Of a stretch of 64,000 bases of DNA, positions 29,253-38,470 are shown piece by piece. Made by a program: the position numbers and the translations under genes. The notes under the pieces were generated by a model. That model saw nothing but the letters and a program-made list of their open reading frames with translations, did not search any database and was not told where the DNA came from. The DNA is from Dyella silvae (GTDB taxonomy: Bacteria > Pseudomonadota > Gammaproteobacteria > Xanthomonadales > Rhodanobacteraceae). Where the stretch lies: the NCBI RefSeq assembly GCF_026421305.1, contig NZ_JAPJBQ010000001.1:434001-498000 (forward strand), read 5' to 3'. Every line of letters begins with the position of its first letter. Within the stretch, counting starts at the first letter, position 1.

Positions 29253-29672
29253 TCAGGACACGATGTGCAGCGGCCCGATGACGCGCGACGGATGCTCCAG
29301 CGACAACCGCCCCATATTCATGCCCATGCTCAGGCTCTGGGCTATGCGCTCAGCCGTTCCGATAAACAGGTCGGCCGTGGGGGCTTCAAATATGTCGAGT
29401 GCGGTCTCGCGCCATAGCGCCAACCAGCGATGGAACAGCGCCTGAGGAAACGGCGGCAGCGCGCGATGCACGCCCATGGGATTGCCCTGATAACGCCGTG
29501 TACGCAGCACCAGCGACGACCAGAAGTCGCGCAGAAGGAGCTTGTGCGCGGGCCAGTCTTCAATCGCCGCGTTGAACACCGGGCCGAGCTGTTCGTCCGC
29601 TCGCACCTTGTCGTAGAAGCGATCGATCAGCGTGGCTATGCCTACCTCGTTGGCCTGCTGGAAAAGCGCCAT
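29253..29672 (-). CDS. Group III truncated haemoglobin
   Basis: A 139-residue globin with the trHb3 pattern: N-terminal helices (IATLIDRFYDKVRADEQLGPVF), a DFWSSLVLRTRRYQGNPM segment, and the proximal His in ALFHRWLALW. Group III truncated haemoglobins bind oxygen and NO and occur with NO-stress or microaerobic genes. It lies 31 bp downstream of nnrS on the same strand and is probably cotranscribed. Confidence 0.9.
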   Translation of the reverse strand: MALFQQANEVGIATLIDRFYDKVRADEQLGPVFNAAIEDWPAHKLLLRDFWSSLVLRTRRYQGNPMGVHRALPPFPQALFHRWLALWRETALDIFEAPTADLFIGTAERIAQSLSMGMNMGRLSLEHPSRVIGPLHIVS

Positions 29673-29703
29673 GCGCAGGTCCTCCTTCCAAAATGTATTT
29701 GAC

Positions 29704-30936
29704 TCAGCCGGGCTTGCCGTCGCGGCGCGGCGTCAGATAGATCCATGCCGATCGCAGCACCCACGGCAGCAGGGCGAGCAGCCAGAGCACCGCGGCTGCC
29801 ACATAGCCGGGCCAGGGATGCGCGGTGGCGTCAGCAAGCACGCGAACCACGGCCGTCAGCTGGATCCCGATAAAGGCAAACCAAGGAATGATACCCATGG
29901 CCAGCGGCCTGCCCGAGTGACCATGTGTCACACGCGTCACCATGCCCACCAACATCGAGCTGAGGAAGCCAATGGTCAGGGCGTGCAGCGGTGCGCGAGC
30001 CCAGCCGCTGGTCCCGTGCAGCAACAGCGTCAGGCTGTCCGCTGCAAACAGGGTAAAGGCCAGCGGCAACCAGGCGAGTGCGATGTGCAGCACCGCCAGT
30101 AGCCCGGGGCGGCGAGCCTTCCAGGGTTGCCAGGCCAGCCATTGCCACCACAGCAGCGCGGCGAGCGGCAGATCGGCCAGCCACCGCCAGCGGTTGGCCG
30201 CACAGAGCTCCAACACCAGATGAGCAAGCGTGAACACCCACATGCCGACCAGTGACCAGGTGGGTCGCACGACGCGATACCCCGGCACCACATTGTTGGA
30301 GAAGAACGGCACCATGCGGTGTGCCACGGTGAAGTACACCGGTACCAGCAAGCCAAAGGTGCCGATGTCGATGGCAGCCCGCATCAGCATCGGCGGCGCG
30401 CCGCAGGCATACGCCAGTGCGAGTGCCAGACCAAGAGCACCAAAGGCTACGGAAGCAAACGCCGAGCGAGCCCAGATATCGCGGTAGTGGTGCTGGTGCA
30501 GCCGTAAACCCAGGGCCGCGGTAGCCAGCAGCCAGCCCGCGAGCATCGCCAGCAGGCCGAAAGGCAAGGTGCCGGGTGCTCCGCTCTGTGCAGCCAGCAC
30601 CAACAAGCCACCACCCAAAATCAGAGCGAATACGGCGGCATAGGTACGGCGCGGCACGTCTGTCAGATTCATCCAGCGCGGAAAGACGGTGAGCAGAAAG
30701 CCGAACACGAATGGCGACAGCGTCGCGTACTGCATCAGAAAACCGTGCGCCCACGCGACCGGCATGGCTGTACGCGCAAATGGCAGCCCCTGCCATGCAG
30801 CGACCAGCGCCCACGTCCACCAGATCATGTTGCCAAGCAGGGCGAGGGCGCCCAGCAGGAACATCGGCCGGTGCGGTGCGGCCAACAGCATAGGCACAGG
30901 CGAGGTGGATCGCTGCGGCGAGGTGGCGGTGGGCAT
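29704..30936 (-). CDS. nnrS: NnrS family haem-copper membrane protein
   Basis: A 410-residue, about 12-helix inner-membrane protein. Conserved NnrS elements are visible: APHRPMFLLGAL, WAHGFLMQYATLSPFVFGFLLTVFPRW, and later HALTIGFLSSMLVGMVTRVTHGHSGRPL. NnrS proteins bind haem and copper and protect against nitrosative stress under anaerobic or denitrifying conditions. The truncated haemoglobin follows. A weak Fnr-like dyad is centred about 68 bp upstream. Confidence 0.92.
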   Translation of the reverse strand: MPTATSPQRSTSPVPMLLAAPHRPMFLLGALALLGNMIWWTWALVAAWQGLPFARTAMPVAWAHGFLMQYATLSPFVFGFLLTVFPRWMNLTDVPRRTYAAVFALILGGGLLVLAAQSGAPGTLPFGLLAMLAGWLLATAALGLRLHQHHYRDIWARSAFASVAFGALGLALALAYACGAPPMLMRAAIDIGTFGLLVPVYFTVAHRMVPFFSNNVVPGYRVVRPTWSLVGMWVFTLAHLVLELCAANRWRWLADLPLAALLWWQWLAWQPWKARRPGLLAVLHIALAWLPLAFTLFAADSLTLLLHGTSGWARAPLHALTIGFLSSMLVGMVTRVTHGHSGRPLAMGIIPWFAFIGIQLTAVVRVLADATAHPWPGYVAAAVLWLLALLPWVLRSAWIYLTPRRDGKPG

Positions 30937-30997
30937 AGGGGATGATTGCGGGTGGGGTTAGCGGACAGAGTCTGGCAATCGCAACTGGGGAGATGCT

Positions 30998-31011
30998 ATG
31001 ACCTGAGTCAG
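30998..31011 (-). promoter_or_regulatory. Weak Fnr/Anr-like dyad upstream of nnrS
   Basis: ATGAC-CTGA-GTCAG has the inner TGAC/GTCA arms perfectly mirrored and matches 6 of 10 fixed positions of the Fnr consensus. Its position, about 68 bp upstream of the start, parallels the ccoN and fdxA dyads. Alone it would be unconvincing. Confidence 0.4.
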
Positions 31012-31069
31012 ATTAGGCCGGCGGGCCGGGTTCGCAGGCGCTTGCGGGTCGCCCGGTAATCGAGGCGAA

Positions 31070-32818
31070 TCATGTGCCTGAGGCACGGCGGGGCACCGCC
31101 GCACCCGGCGCAGCTTTTTCGCATCGGCTACCGAAATTCACCGGTGACCAATCGGGCATGGGTGGCGGAGCTGCGAGATCGTGCGCGCGAAAGTCGCCAT
31201 CGGCATAGACCACGCGTCCATCCACGACAGTCAACTCGGCAACGATCTGGCGTATCTGCTCGTCTGGCACTTCAAAGTAATCCTGCGAGAGCAGGGCGAA
31301 GTCGGCCAGCTGCCCGATATCGAGCTGCCCTTTGACCCCTTCCTCGCCGGAGAACCAGGCATTCGCGCGCGTGCATAAGGCGAGTGCCGCGCCGCGGTCT
31401 ACGCAGTGGCTTGCCGGATAGAGTGCCAGCCCGCCTACCGTTCTGCCCGTCGTCAACCAGTGCAACAACGTCCACGGATCGTAGCTCGCCAGATAGGTGG
31501 CATCGGTGCCTGCGCCCACGCGGACACCCAGCTCCAGCATGCGCTTGAACGGCGGCGTGTGCGCAGCCGCATCCGCGCCGTAGCGTTCGACGAAATACTC
31601 GCCCTGAAAGGCCATGCGATGCTGCACGGCGATGCCGCCGCCGAGTTGGGCTATGCGCGCCATATTCTGGTCAGAGATGGTTTCGGCATGATCGAAAAAC
31701 CAGGGCAGCCCCTGTAGCGGCGTGTCCCGGTCGATACGCTCGAACACATCCAGCGCGCGGCTGATGGTTTCGTCATAGGTCGCATGCATGCGCCACGGCC
31801 ATTGGCGTTCGGCCAGCAAGCGAATCACCTGCTCGAGGTCGTACTCCATGCATGGCGGTATATCGGGGCGCGGCTGGCGGAAGTTGCCATGATCGATGGC
31901 CGAATGCACCAGTACTTCGCCGGCGCCCTGAAGACGATAGAACTCGTCGCCTTCGCCCTGTCGCCGGATCGACGTCCAGCGATTGAAATCGCGCAATTCT
32001 TCACCGGCCGTTGGCGCTGACAGGTGGCTGGCAAAGCGAACGGTCAACAAATGGTGCTGCTGAAGTTCTTCAATGACGCGGTAATCGTCGGGGTAACGCA
32101 AATGACTGCCTCCGGCGTCGATCACGCTGGTAACACCCAGCCGATTGAGCTCGCGCATGAAATGGCGCGTGGCATTGATTTGATATTCGTGGGGCAGCGT
32201 TGGGCCGTGCGCCAGCGCATCTTCCAGCAACGACGCGTCAGGCGCTGCCAGCAGCAGACCCGAAGGCGCCCCCGTGCTATCCCACTCGATATGCCCGCCG
32301 GGCGGGTCCGGCGTATCGCGCGTATAGCCACACGCGCGCAGCGCTGCCGCGTTGAGCAACGCGCGGTCACCCAGGTGCAGGATGAACACAGGCGTGGAAG
32401 GCGCCACCTGATTGAGCTCATCGAGCGTTGGCAGGCGGTGCTCCGCAAATTGGTGCTCGCTGAAACCGCCCGCCACCCGCACCCATTGCGGTGGGGGCGT
32501 GCGCGCCACTTGATCGGCAAGCAGGCGCATGGCATCCGCCAGCGATGGCACACCGTCCCAGCGCAGCTCCAGGTTGTAGCTGAGGCCGGCACGGATCAGG
32601 TGGATATGCGAATCGATAAGACCGGGAATGATCCGTCGCCGTCCTGCATCGATCACCTGCGTTGCCGGGCCTGCCAGGGACCGGATCTGGCCGTTGGTGC
32701 CCACGGCCGCAATGCGCCGGCCGTGCACGGCCATGGCCTGCGCTTCGGGACGATGCGACACGCCGGTGTGGATCTTCGCGTTGTAGACGATCAGCGTCGG
32801 ATACTCGGTCATGGACAT
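31070..32818 (-). CDS. Amidohydrolase, YtcJ-like (Amidohydro_3)
   Basis: A 582-residue metal-dependent hydrolase. The N-terminal small beta domain leads into the metal motif IDSHIHL (HxH), with later His residues (FDHAETISD, QHRMAF) and an Asp in GAGTDATY. YtcJ-type enzymes hydrolyse formamides, imides and similar bonds; the substrate is not known here. No signal peptide is seen, so it is cytoplasmic. It is divergent from the porin gene across 277 bp. Confidence 0.82.
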   Translation of the reverse strand: MSMTEYPTLIVYNAKIHTGVSHRPEAQAMAVHGRRIAAVGTNGQIRSLAGPATQVIDAGRRRIIPGLIDSHIHLIRAGLSYNLELRWDGVPSLADAMRLLADQVARTPPPQWVRVAGGFSEHQFAEHRLPTLDELNQVAPSTPVFILHLGDRALLNAAALRACGYTRDTPDPPGGHIEWDSTGAPSGLLLAAPDASLLEDALAHGPTLPHEYQINATRHFMRELNRLGVTSVIDAGGSHLRYPDDYRVIEELQQHHLLTVRFASHLSAPTAGEELRDFNRWTSIRRQGEGDEFYRLQGAGEVLVHSAIDHGNFRQPRPDIPPCMEYDLEQVIRLLAERQWPWRMHATYDETISRALDVFERIDRDTPLQGLPWFFDHAETISDQNMARIAQLGGGIAVQHRMAFQGEYFVERYGADAAAHTPPFKRMLELGVRVGAGTDATYLASYDPWTLLHWLTTGRTVGGLALYPASHCVDRGAALALCTRANAWFSGEEGVKGQLDIGQLADFALLSQDYFEVPDEQIRQIVAELTVVDGRVVYADGDFRAHDLAAPPPMPDWSPVNFGSRCEKAAPGAAVPRRASGT

Positions 32819-33018
32819 CGCCTCGATGCCAATCCCCTCAGCAGATCTCAGATGTAAGGCCTGACGCGTGGAGTTTTCGTGACAGAGTCCGCCCCGAGGC
32901 GTTGCTGACTGTCAAGCATTCGAAACATGTATCACGCCAGGGAAGGCATGTAGGGTGGCTCGGAGAACAAGGCGCGCGATTGGATGGCCAAACGTGGCCG
33001 CCCGGGTGCGCCGGGGCA

Positions 33019-33032
33019 TGTGCATATGCACA
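33019..33032. promoter_or_regulatory. 14-bp palindrome between amidohydrolase and porin genes
   Basis: TGTGCATATGCACA is a perfect palindrome in the 277-bp divergent spacer, 64 bp upstream of the porin start. It is a plausible operator; no regulator gene is adjacent. The rest of the spacer shows no gene. Confidence 0.4.
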
Positions 33033-33095
33033 AATGTCATTTCCTGACGCCCGACAGGTTGAACAGCATGCAATGACTCGTTGGGAGGCGAGCCC

Positions 33096-34340
33096 ATGAA
33101 CCGAAGACGACCACCTCAGGCCATGCCGAAGCAATTAGTACGCCGCGTAGTTTCATGGAGCCTGCTTTCGCTGGCCTGGCCGGTCGTCTGTTTGGCCGAC
33201 AACTACGACTTCTACAGCAACTGGCCCACCCACATCACTGCATCGGATGGTACCGACGTCGGGTTGGCCGTGCTGTATCAGTACGACGTCAACCAGTTCT
33301 CGAACGATGGCGGCCGGTTCGAAGACGCGGCCACCAATCGCCGCAAATATCTAGGCTTGTATGTGCGCAAGCCGGGCCTGTACGACGCCATCGCGCAGTA
33401 CGATTTCCAGGCCAACCAGTGGGCAGATGCCTTTGTGCGCTTCCGCAGCAGCGGCGTGATCGGTCAGGATCTCGGCAACTTCCGATTCGGCTATTCCAAG
33501 ACGCCGGTGGGCTTTGAGGGCGTCACCAGCACCTCGGCCACCACCTTCATCGAATCAGCATTGCCGACCCAGGCTGTATGGGAAGGGCGGCGCGCCGGTA
33601 TCGACTGGGCCTTTGTGCGTCCGCATTTCATTCTCAACATAGGCGACTATTTCTGGCGCAAGGATCTGGACGGCAATAATCCGGGGCGCACCTGGGCGGG
33701 CCGCGCGGCCTGGGTACCCATCAACAGGCCGGGGCAGGTCGTGCATCTCGGGGTATCCGCGTCGCGCGAAAAGCTGGACTGGGCAGACCACGGCAACGTG
33801 CCGCCTGCTGCGCGCCTGCGCGCCCGGCCCGAAGACGGGCTCTCGCCGATTCGCCTGGTGGATTCGGGGAACCTGCCGTACAGCAAAAGCGTGAACCGGC
33901 AAGGTTTCGAAGCGCTATGGATCGACGGCCCCTGGTCGGTGCAGGGTGAATATCTGCAGGCGCAGGTACAGCATTATCACGGCAAACCCGACTACAACGT
34001 GCAGGGCTTCTATGTGTTTACGACATGGACGCTGACCGGCGAAGCCCGTTACTACAGTGATGGCAACGTGGGTGATCGCCGCTACAACGGACGCGACCTG
34101 CAGACCATTCGTCCCGCACATGCCTGGGGTGCCGTGGAGCTGGCCCTGCGCTACAGCGAACTCGATCTCAATGATGGGGCGATTACCGGAGGCAAAGAGC
34201 ACGACTGGACCGTCGGTGCCAACTGGTACCTCGGCGAACATCTGAAGTTTCAGACCAACTACGTATGGGCCTTCAGCGACCGGGGCCGTCTGCAAGTGAA
34301 CCCGCATATCTTCGAAATGCGGGCACAGGTGTACTTCTGA
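33096..34340 (+). CDS. OprO/OprP-family outer-membrane porin
   Basis: A 414-residue outer-membrane barrel with signal peptide (LVRRVVSWSLLSLAWPVVCLA) and C-terminal Phe (RAQVYF), the usual BAM signal. Features such as YLGLYVRKPGLYDAIAQYDFQ, FRFGYSKTPVGFEG and the closing strands match the phosphate-selective porin O/P family, though the real solute is unknown. The start ATG at 33096 has a GGGAGG site; the frame extends to 33081 without one. Confidence 0.82.
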   Translation: MNRRRPPQAMPKQLVRRVVSWSLLSLAWPVVCLADNYDFYSNWPTHITASDGTDVGLAVLYQYDVNQFSNDGGRFEDAATNRRKYLGLYVRKPGLYDAIAQYDFQANQWADAFVRFRSSGVIGQDLGNFRFGYSKTPVGFEGVTSTSATTFIESALPTQAVWEGRRAGIDWAFVRPHFILNIGDYFWRKDLDGNNPGRTWAGRAAWVPINRPGQVVHLGVSASREKLDWADHGNVPPAARLRARPEDGLSPIRLVDSGNLPYSKSVNRQGFEALWIDGPWSVQGEYLQAQVQHYHGKPDYNVQGFYVFTTWTLTGEARYYSDGNVGDRRYNGRDLQTIRPAHAWGAVELALRYSELDLNDGAITGGKEHDWTVGANWYLGEHLKFQTNYVWAFSDRGRLQVNPHIFEMRAQVYF

Positions 34341-34360
34341 GTTCGCCTGAGGTGAGCGCG

Positions 34361-35056
34361 CTAGGCCGTGGCGGCAGCCTGCCGCGGCCTGGCGCCCACG
34401 ATGACCAGCCAGAGCACGAAGGCGACTTCGCCAAGCTGGCAGGGGAAGGCGATGGCGGATACGACGTCTTCATACTGGGGCAGCAGCAAGGTCGTGAAGC
34501 TCAGTGCGACGTAGGCGAAGCCGTTGATGGTGAGCCATACGGCAAGAAACCGTGGCAGAAAGCCCGAACGCCACACCAGGGCCGCAAGCGGCAGCAGCCA
34601 CAAGCCCCAGAAGATTTCCGCGCACGCGATGGCCTGACCGTGCAAGCGTAAGAACAGCATGGCCAGCGCCGCGCGATGAGGCTCGTCGAAGGCAGAGAAC
34701 ACATCACCTCCTTTGACGAGCAGCAGCGCAGCGATGTCATTCAGCACGTTGAAGAAGTAGAGCGGCGTATCCATGAACCCCAGCGCCACCATCAGGATGG
34801 CGAGGGGTTTGCTCACGTCCCTGAAGAGACGGTAGAGCGCAAGCACCAGAAAGAGGCTGACGGTTCCCGTGACGAGGTCGCCCACGATGCCGAAGCGGAA
34901 CAAGAGTTCATGCGCTTCGATGTTGCCCGTCGTAGCTGCAGCATTCCCGCTGACGAATAGCTTGCTGGGAATATAAACGAGGCGAAAGGGTGCAATGATC
35001 GTGAGAAGCAGATAGATGAATCCTGCGATCCGTGCATTTCGTTTGATGGCATTCAT
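34361..35056 (-). CDS. DUF4386 family membrane protein
   Basis: A 231-residue inner-membrane protein with about six helices, matching DUF4386 by its N-terminus (NARIAGFIYLLLTIIAPFRLVYIPSKL) and the GDLVTGTVSLFLVLALYRLF segment. Function is unknown. The ATG at 35056 is preferred over 35086 because the earlier start adds a non-conserved leader. It is convergent with the porin and lies 55 bp downstream of the next amidohydrolase. Confidence 0.75.
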   Translation of the reverse strand: MNAIKRNARIAGFIYLLLTIIAPFRLVYIPSKLFVSGNAAATTGNIEAHELLFRFGIVGDLVTGTVSLFLVLALYRLFRDVSKPLAILMVALGFMDTPLYFFNVLNDIAALLLVKGGDVFSAFDEPHRAALAMLFLRLHGQAIACAEIFWGLWLLPLAALVWRSGFLPRFLAVWLTINGFAYVALSFTTLLLPQYEDVVSAIAFPCQLGEVAFVLWLVIVGARPRQAAATA

Positions 35057-35111
35057 CGGCTCGTCTCTCAGGAGGTTCTGTTTCACGGTCTGCGCTGCAG
35101 GGCTGCCCTGT

Positions 35112-36545
35112 TCAATGCAAACCCACGGTGCCCCGCATCGAGTCGAAGATCTTTTGCGTGTCGTAACCGATACCGTTCTTGAACACGAGCGGCATGTGTT
35201 CGATGGCCTTGGTGTCTTTTGAGGGATCGCCTTCGATCACGGTCAGGTCGGCGCGCTTGCCGACCGTCAGCGTGCCCACGTCCTGATCGCGGCCCAGATA
35301 CTTGGCGCCGTTGTAGGTCGCGATCTTCAGTGCCTGCTGGAAATTGAAGCCGGCTTCCACCAGTAGCTCGACTTCTCGCTTGGATGAGTAGCCGGGCACC
35401 ACGCCGCCGTAGCCGGTAGGGTCTGTGCCGGCCAGTAACAGGCCGCCCGCATCGGCAAACTGTTTTTCTAGCTTCGCCAGCTTGAGATAAGTGTCGGCCG
35501 AATACCGTCCCTTGGTGTCCTGCACTTTGCTCCAGGCTTTTTCGTACTGGTCGCGTACTTCGGGAAGCATCAGATCCAGCGCACCCTGCGGTGCCTTGGG
35601 GCGGCCCGCGAGAAAGGTCTCAAACACGGTCAGCGTGGAGGTAAGCGCCACATGACGGTCCACCATCAGGCGGATCAACGCTTTGACTTCCGGCGACGAA
35701 GGGTCGAGCGCCGCCTGCGACTGGGCAACGTCGGCGCTGCGCGGACACTCGTCGGGATGTTTGTCCTTGACGAAGTCGGTGGCGACGAAGAAGCCATGTT
35801 CGAGATTGTCGATGCCCAGGTCCACGGCTTCGCGATACGTCACTGAGCACAGATGCGCGGTGACCTTGCTGCCACGCCGGTGCGCTACATCGATGACGCG
35901 CTGAAGTTCGGCGCGCGTGATCTGCATGTACGCCTTGTACGAAGTCACCCCTTCGTCGGCCCAGTAGTTGACGGTGCGCTCGGCATCGTCCGCATCCTTG
36001 AGCACGTGCACAGCAGGGATCGGCAGACCCGGACCGTTGAGGTACGGGCCAGTGATGTCCATGTCGGGGCCGATAGCGTCGCCGCGCGTGATGGCGTCGC
36101 GTACGTTGATGTCGGCGTAGGGCATCATCGAGCCAGCCGTGCGCATCGTGGTGGTGCCGCCGGCCAGATACAGACGGGGGAAGCTGAAGCTCATTTCGTT
36201 GTATTCGACGCCACCGGCCGGATAGAACATGTGCTCGTGCACCATCACGAAACCGGGCAGCAGCGTTTTGCCGTGGGCGTCGATGACCGTCGCGCCGTCA
36301 GGCACTTTCACCCGGCTGCTTTTCCCGAGCGCGGCGATGCGCCCCTTCTCGATGACCAGGGTCTGGTCCTTGGCTGGCTTGGCGCCGGTACCGTCAATGA
36401 CGGTGGCGTGAGTGAAGGCAATCACGGGTTGGTCGTACGCGATGGCGTCTTTGCCATTCACCGGCTTGTTGTCGGTCGCCACGGCGGTTGCCGACGCCAG
36501 CAAGCCAACCAGGATCATCGCGCAAAGCGAACGCTGTCGTGCCAT
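35112..36545 (-). CDS. Secreted amidohydrolase (imidazolonepropionase/prolidase-like)
   Basis: A 477-residue amidohydrolase with an N-terminal signal peptide (SLCAMILVGLLASATAVA), so likely periplasmic. The metal ligand motif is VHEHMF (HxH), a Lys that may be carboxylated lies in TSYKAYMQ, later His residues are in TAHLCS and LEHGFF, and the Asp is in LAGTDPTGYGG. The family includes Xaa-Pro dipeptidases and aryl hydrolases; the substrate is undetermined. The gene starts at 36545, 57 bp after the thiolase. Confidence 0.82.
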   Translation of the reverse strand: MARQRSLCAMILVGLLASATAVATDNKPVNGKDAIAYDQPVIAFTHATVIDGTGAKPAKDQTLVIEKGRIAALGKSSRVKVPDGATVIDAHGKTLLPGFVMVHEHMFYPAGGVEYNEMSFSFPRLYLAGGTTTMRTAGSMMPYADINVRDAITRGDAIGPDMDITGPYLNGPGLPIPAVHVLKDADDAERTVNYWADEGVTSYKAYMQITRAELQRVIDVAHRRGSKVTAHLCSVTYREAVDLGIDNLEHGFFVATDFVKDKHPDECPRSADVAQSQAALDPSSPEVKALIRLMVDRHVALTSTLTVFETFLAGRPKAPQGALDLMLPEVRDQYEKAWSKVQDTKGRYSADTYLKLAKLEKQFADAGGLLLAGTDPTGYGGVVPGYSSKREVELLVEAGFNFQQALKIATYNGAKYLGRDQDVGTLTVGKRADLTVIEGDPSKDTKAIEHMPLVFKNGIGYDTQKIFDSMRGTVGLH

Positions 36546-36602
36546 GGTGCTCCCCACCCCTGAAGATGGGGGCATCCTAGCAAACGATGACGGTCCCGCT
36601 GA

Positions 36603-37895
36603 TCAGCCCGCCTCAAGCAGCGCCACTGTGCCCTGGCCGCCATCCGCACAGATGCTGACGATGGCGCGGGTTCCGGGTGCTCGCGTGGCCAGCTCCTTGA
36701 TGGTCTGGCTGAGAATGCGCGCACCGGTCGCGCCGAACGGATGGCCGATGGCCAGGCTTCCGCCGTTGGGGTTCATAAGGTCGCGCGGGAATGCCCCGAA
36801 CTCCCGCTCAATACCGACTTTGCGCGTGAGGAAATCACGGCTTTGCAGCGCGGCAATGTGCGAAAGCACCTGTGCCGCAAAGGCCTCGTGGATCTCCCAC
36901 AAACCAATGTCCTGATAGCTGAGCCCATGGCGCGCCAGCATGCGAGGAATCGCGTATGCGGGCGCCATCAGCAGGCCTTCCGTGCGGAAGTCTACGGCGG
37001 CGATTTCCCAGTCCACCAATTTCACTCGAGGCACCTGCGGTGCGAGCCGTTCCAATCCCTTCGGCGAGGCTACCCACACGCTCGCGGCACCATCCGTGAG
37101 CGGCGAGGAGTTGCCTGCGGTGAGCGTGCCCTGACCGCTGGTGCGATCAAAGCTCGGCGGCAGCTTGGCGAGTTTTTCGAGCGAGGTGTCTGCGCGCGGA
37201 ATGCTGTCGCGGCGGAAGTCACCCACCGGTATCACCAGATCGTCGAAGAAGCCGTTGTTCCAGGCCGCGATGGCATGACGGTGGCTGTCGTAAGCGATCT
37301 GGTCCTGGTCTTCCCGGCGCAAGTGCCAGTCCTTGGCAGTGATCTCGGTATGCTCGCCCATGCTAAGTCCGGTCGTGCGATTGACGATGCCCGGAATGTA
37401 GAGGCCTATATCGCCAAGCTTGAGCGATAACGCGTGCGATACCTTCTGTCCAAGGGATCGCGCTTTCTGAAACTGGCGAATCCAGTCGGACAGACGTTGG
37501 CCCAGGCCAAGCTGGATGCGGCTGAGGCTGTCCACACCGCCCACCAGCGCCAGTTGCAGGCTGTCATCGTCCAGCATGCCGGCGGCTTCGAACACCGCGA
37601 TCATGCTGGTGGAGCAGGCCATGACGGTGGAAAACGCTGGAATCGTGGCGGGCGCGCCGGCTTCCATCAGCACCTCCCGGGCAAGATTGCTCCAGGTGAG
37701 GTTGGGCACCACCGTGCCCCATACGGCGAAATCCGGTGTCTTGCCGTCGCGCAGGCTGGCGATCATGTGCCGTACCACGGGTACCGACATGGCGATGGCG
37801 TCGAAAGAGGCCAGTGCCCCATCCACTTTTGCAAACGGTGTGCGTACCCCGGCGGCGAGCCAGACCGGGTGCCGATAGCGCGACTGCAGGCTCAT
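36603..37895 (-). CDS. fadI: Acetyl-CoA acyltransferase (thiolase, FadI-like)
   Basis: A 430-residue thiolase. The acyl-accepting Cys is in VMACSTSM, the catalytic His in WEIHEAFAAQ, and the second Cys in SICADGGQG, with the GHPFGATG motif before it. The sequence with TWSNLAREVLMEAG and the long loop resembles FadI, which cleaves 3-ketoacyl-CoA in beta-oxidation, rather than FadA. The ATG at 37895 gives the family N-terminus. It is some 35 kb from the fadN gene, so there is no shared operon here. Confidence 0.88.
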   Translation of the reverse strand: MSLQSRYRHPVWLAAGVRTPFAKVDGALASFDAIAMSVPVVRHMIASLRDGKTPDFAVWGTVVPNLTWSNLAREVLMEAGAPATIPAFSTVMACSTSMIAVFEAAGMLDDDSLQLALVGGVDSLSRIQLGLGQRLSDWIRQFQKARSLGQKVSHALSLKLGDIGLYIPGIVNRTTGLSMGEHTEITAKDWHLRREDQDQIAYDSHRHAIAAWNNGFFDDLVIPVGDFRRDSIPRADTSLEKLAKLPPSFDRTSGQGTLTAGNSSPLTDGAASVWVASPKGLERLAPQVPRVKLVDWEIAAVDFRTEGLLMAPAYAIPRMLARHGLSYQDIGLWEIHEAFAAQVLSHIAALQSRDFLTRKVGIEREFGAFPRDLMNPNGGSLAIGHPFGATGARILSQTIKELATRAPGTRAIVSICADGGQGTVALLEAG

Positions 37896-37938
37896 AGGTG
37901 CCTTCCTGGTGACGAGCGGTGGTTGAAAGCGGCGCTGT

Positions 37939-38436
37939 TCAGAATGACCAGACGGCACCTTCGGGCGCGCCTCGCTTCAGCTTGTCGGGCAGCGGGTCGG
38001 TCGCCGCCACGAATTCCAGCGAAACCGAATTAATGCAGTAGCGCTGGTGCGTAGGTGGCGGACCGTCATCGAACACATGGCCCTGATGGCTACCGCAGCG
38101 CGCGCAGCGGATTTCGGTGCGTACCATGCCGTAGCTGGAGTCGCGTACGTAGGCGAGATGGTTCTCGTTGAACGGTGCGGTAAAGCTGGGCCAGCCGGTG
38201 CGGCTGTCGAACTTGGTGCCCGCGAGAAACAATGGGAGGCCGCACATGCGGCAGCCGTACGCGCCGGCACGCTTCTCGGTAAGCAGTACACCGCAGAACG
38301 GCGCTTCCGTGCCGTGCTTGAGCAATACCTCGGCCTCGCTCGGCGTGAGCCGGGAGGCGAGCTCGTCCCATTGCTGTGGTGTAAGTGGTGACAGATCGAA
38401 CGGGGTGGTCGCGCTCACGGCAACGCTCCTCGGCAA
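37939..38436 (-). CDS. msrB: Peptide methionine-(R)-sulfoxide reductase
   Basis: A 165-residue MsrB. The catalytic Cys is in RYCINSVSLEF, and the structural zinc site is made by CRMC and CARC pairs. SRTGWPSF and GHVFDDGP are the family signature segments. It repairs oxidised methionine in proteins. The Cys of CGVLLTEKR and others could be the resolving residue. The exact start may be a few codons downstream. Confidence 0.95.
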   Translation of the reverse strand: MPRSVAVSATTPFDLSPLTPQQWDELASRLTPSEAEVLLKHGTEAPFCGVLLTEKRAGAYGCRMCGLPLFLAGTKFDSRTGWPSFTAPFNENHLAYVRDSSYGMVRTEIRCARCGSHQGHVFDDGPPPTHQRYCINSVSLEFVAATDPLPDKLKRGAPEGAVWSF

Positions 38437-38470
38437 GTTCCCTGGAGGGCTGGGGCTTGCGGCGCCACGG

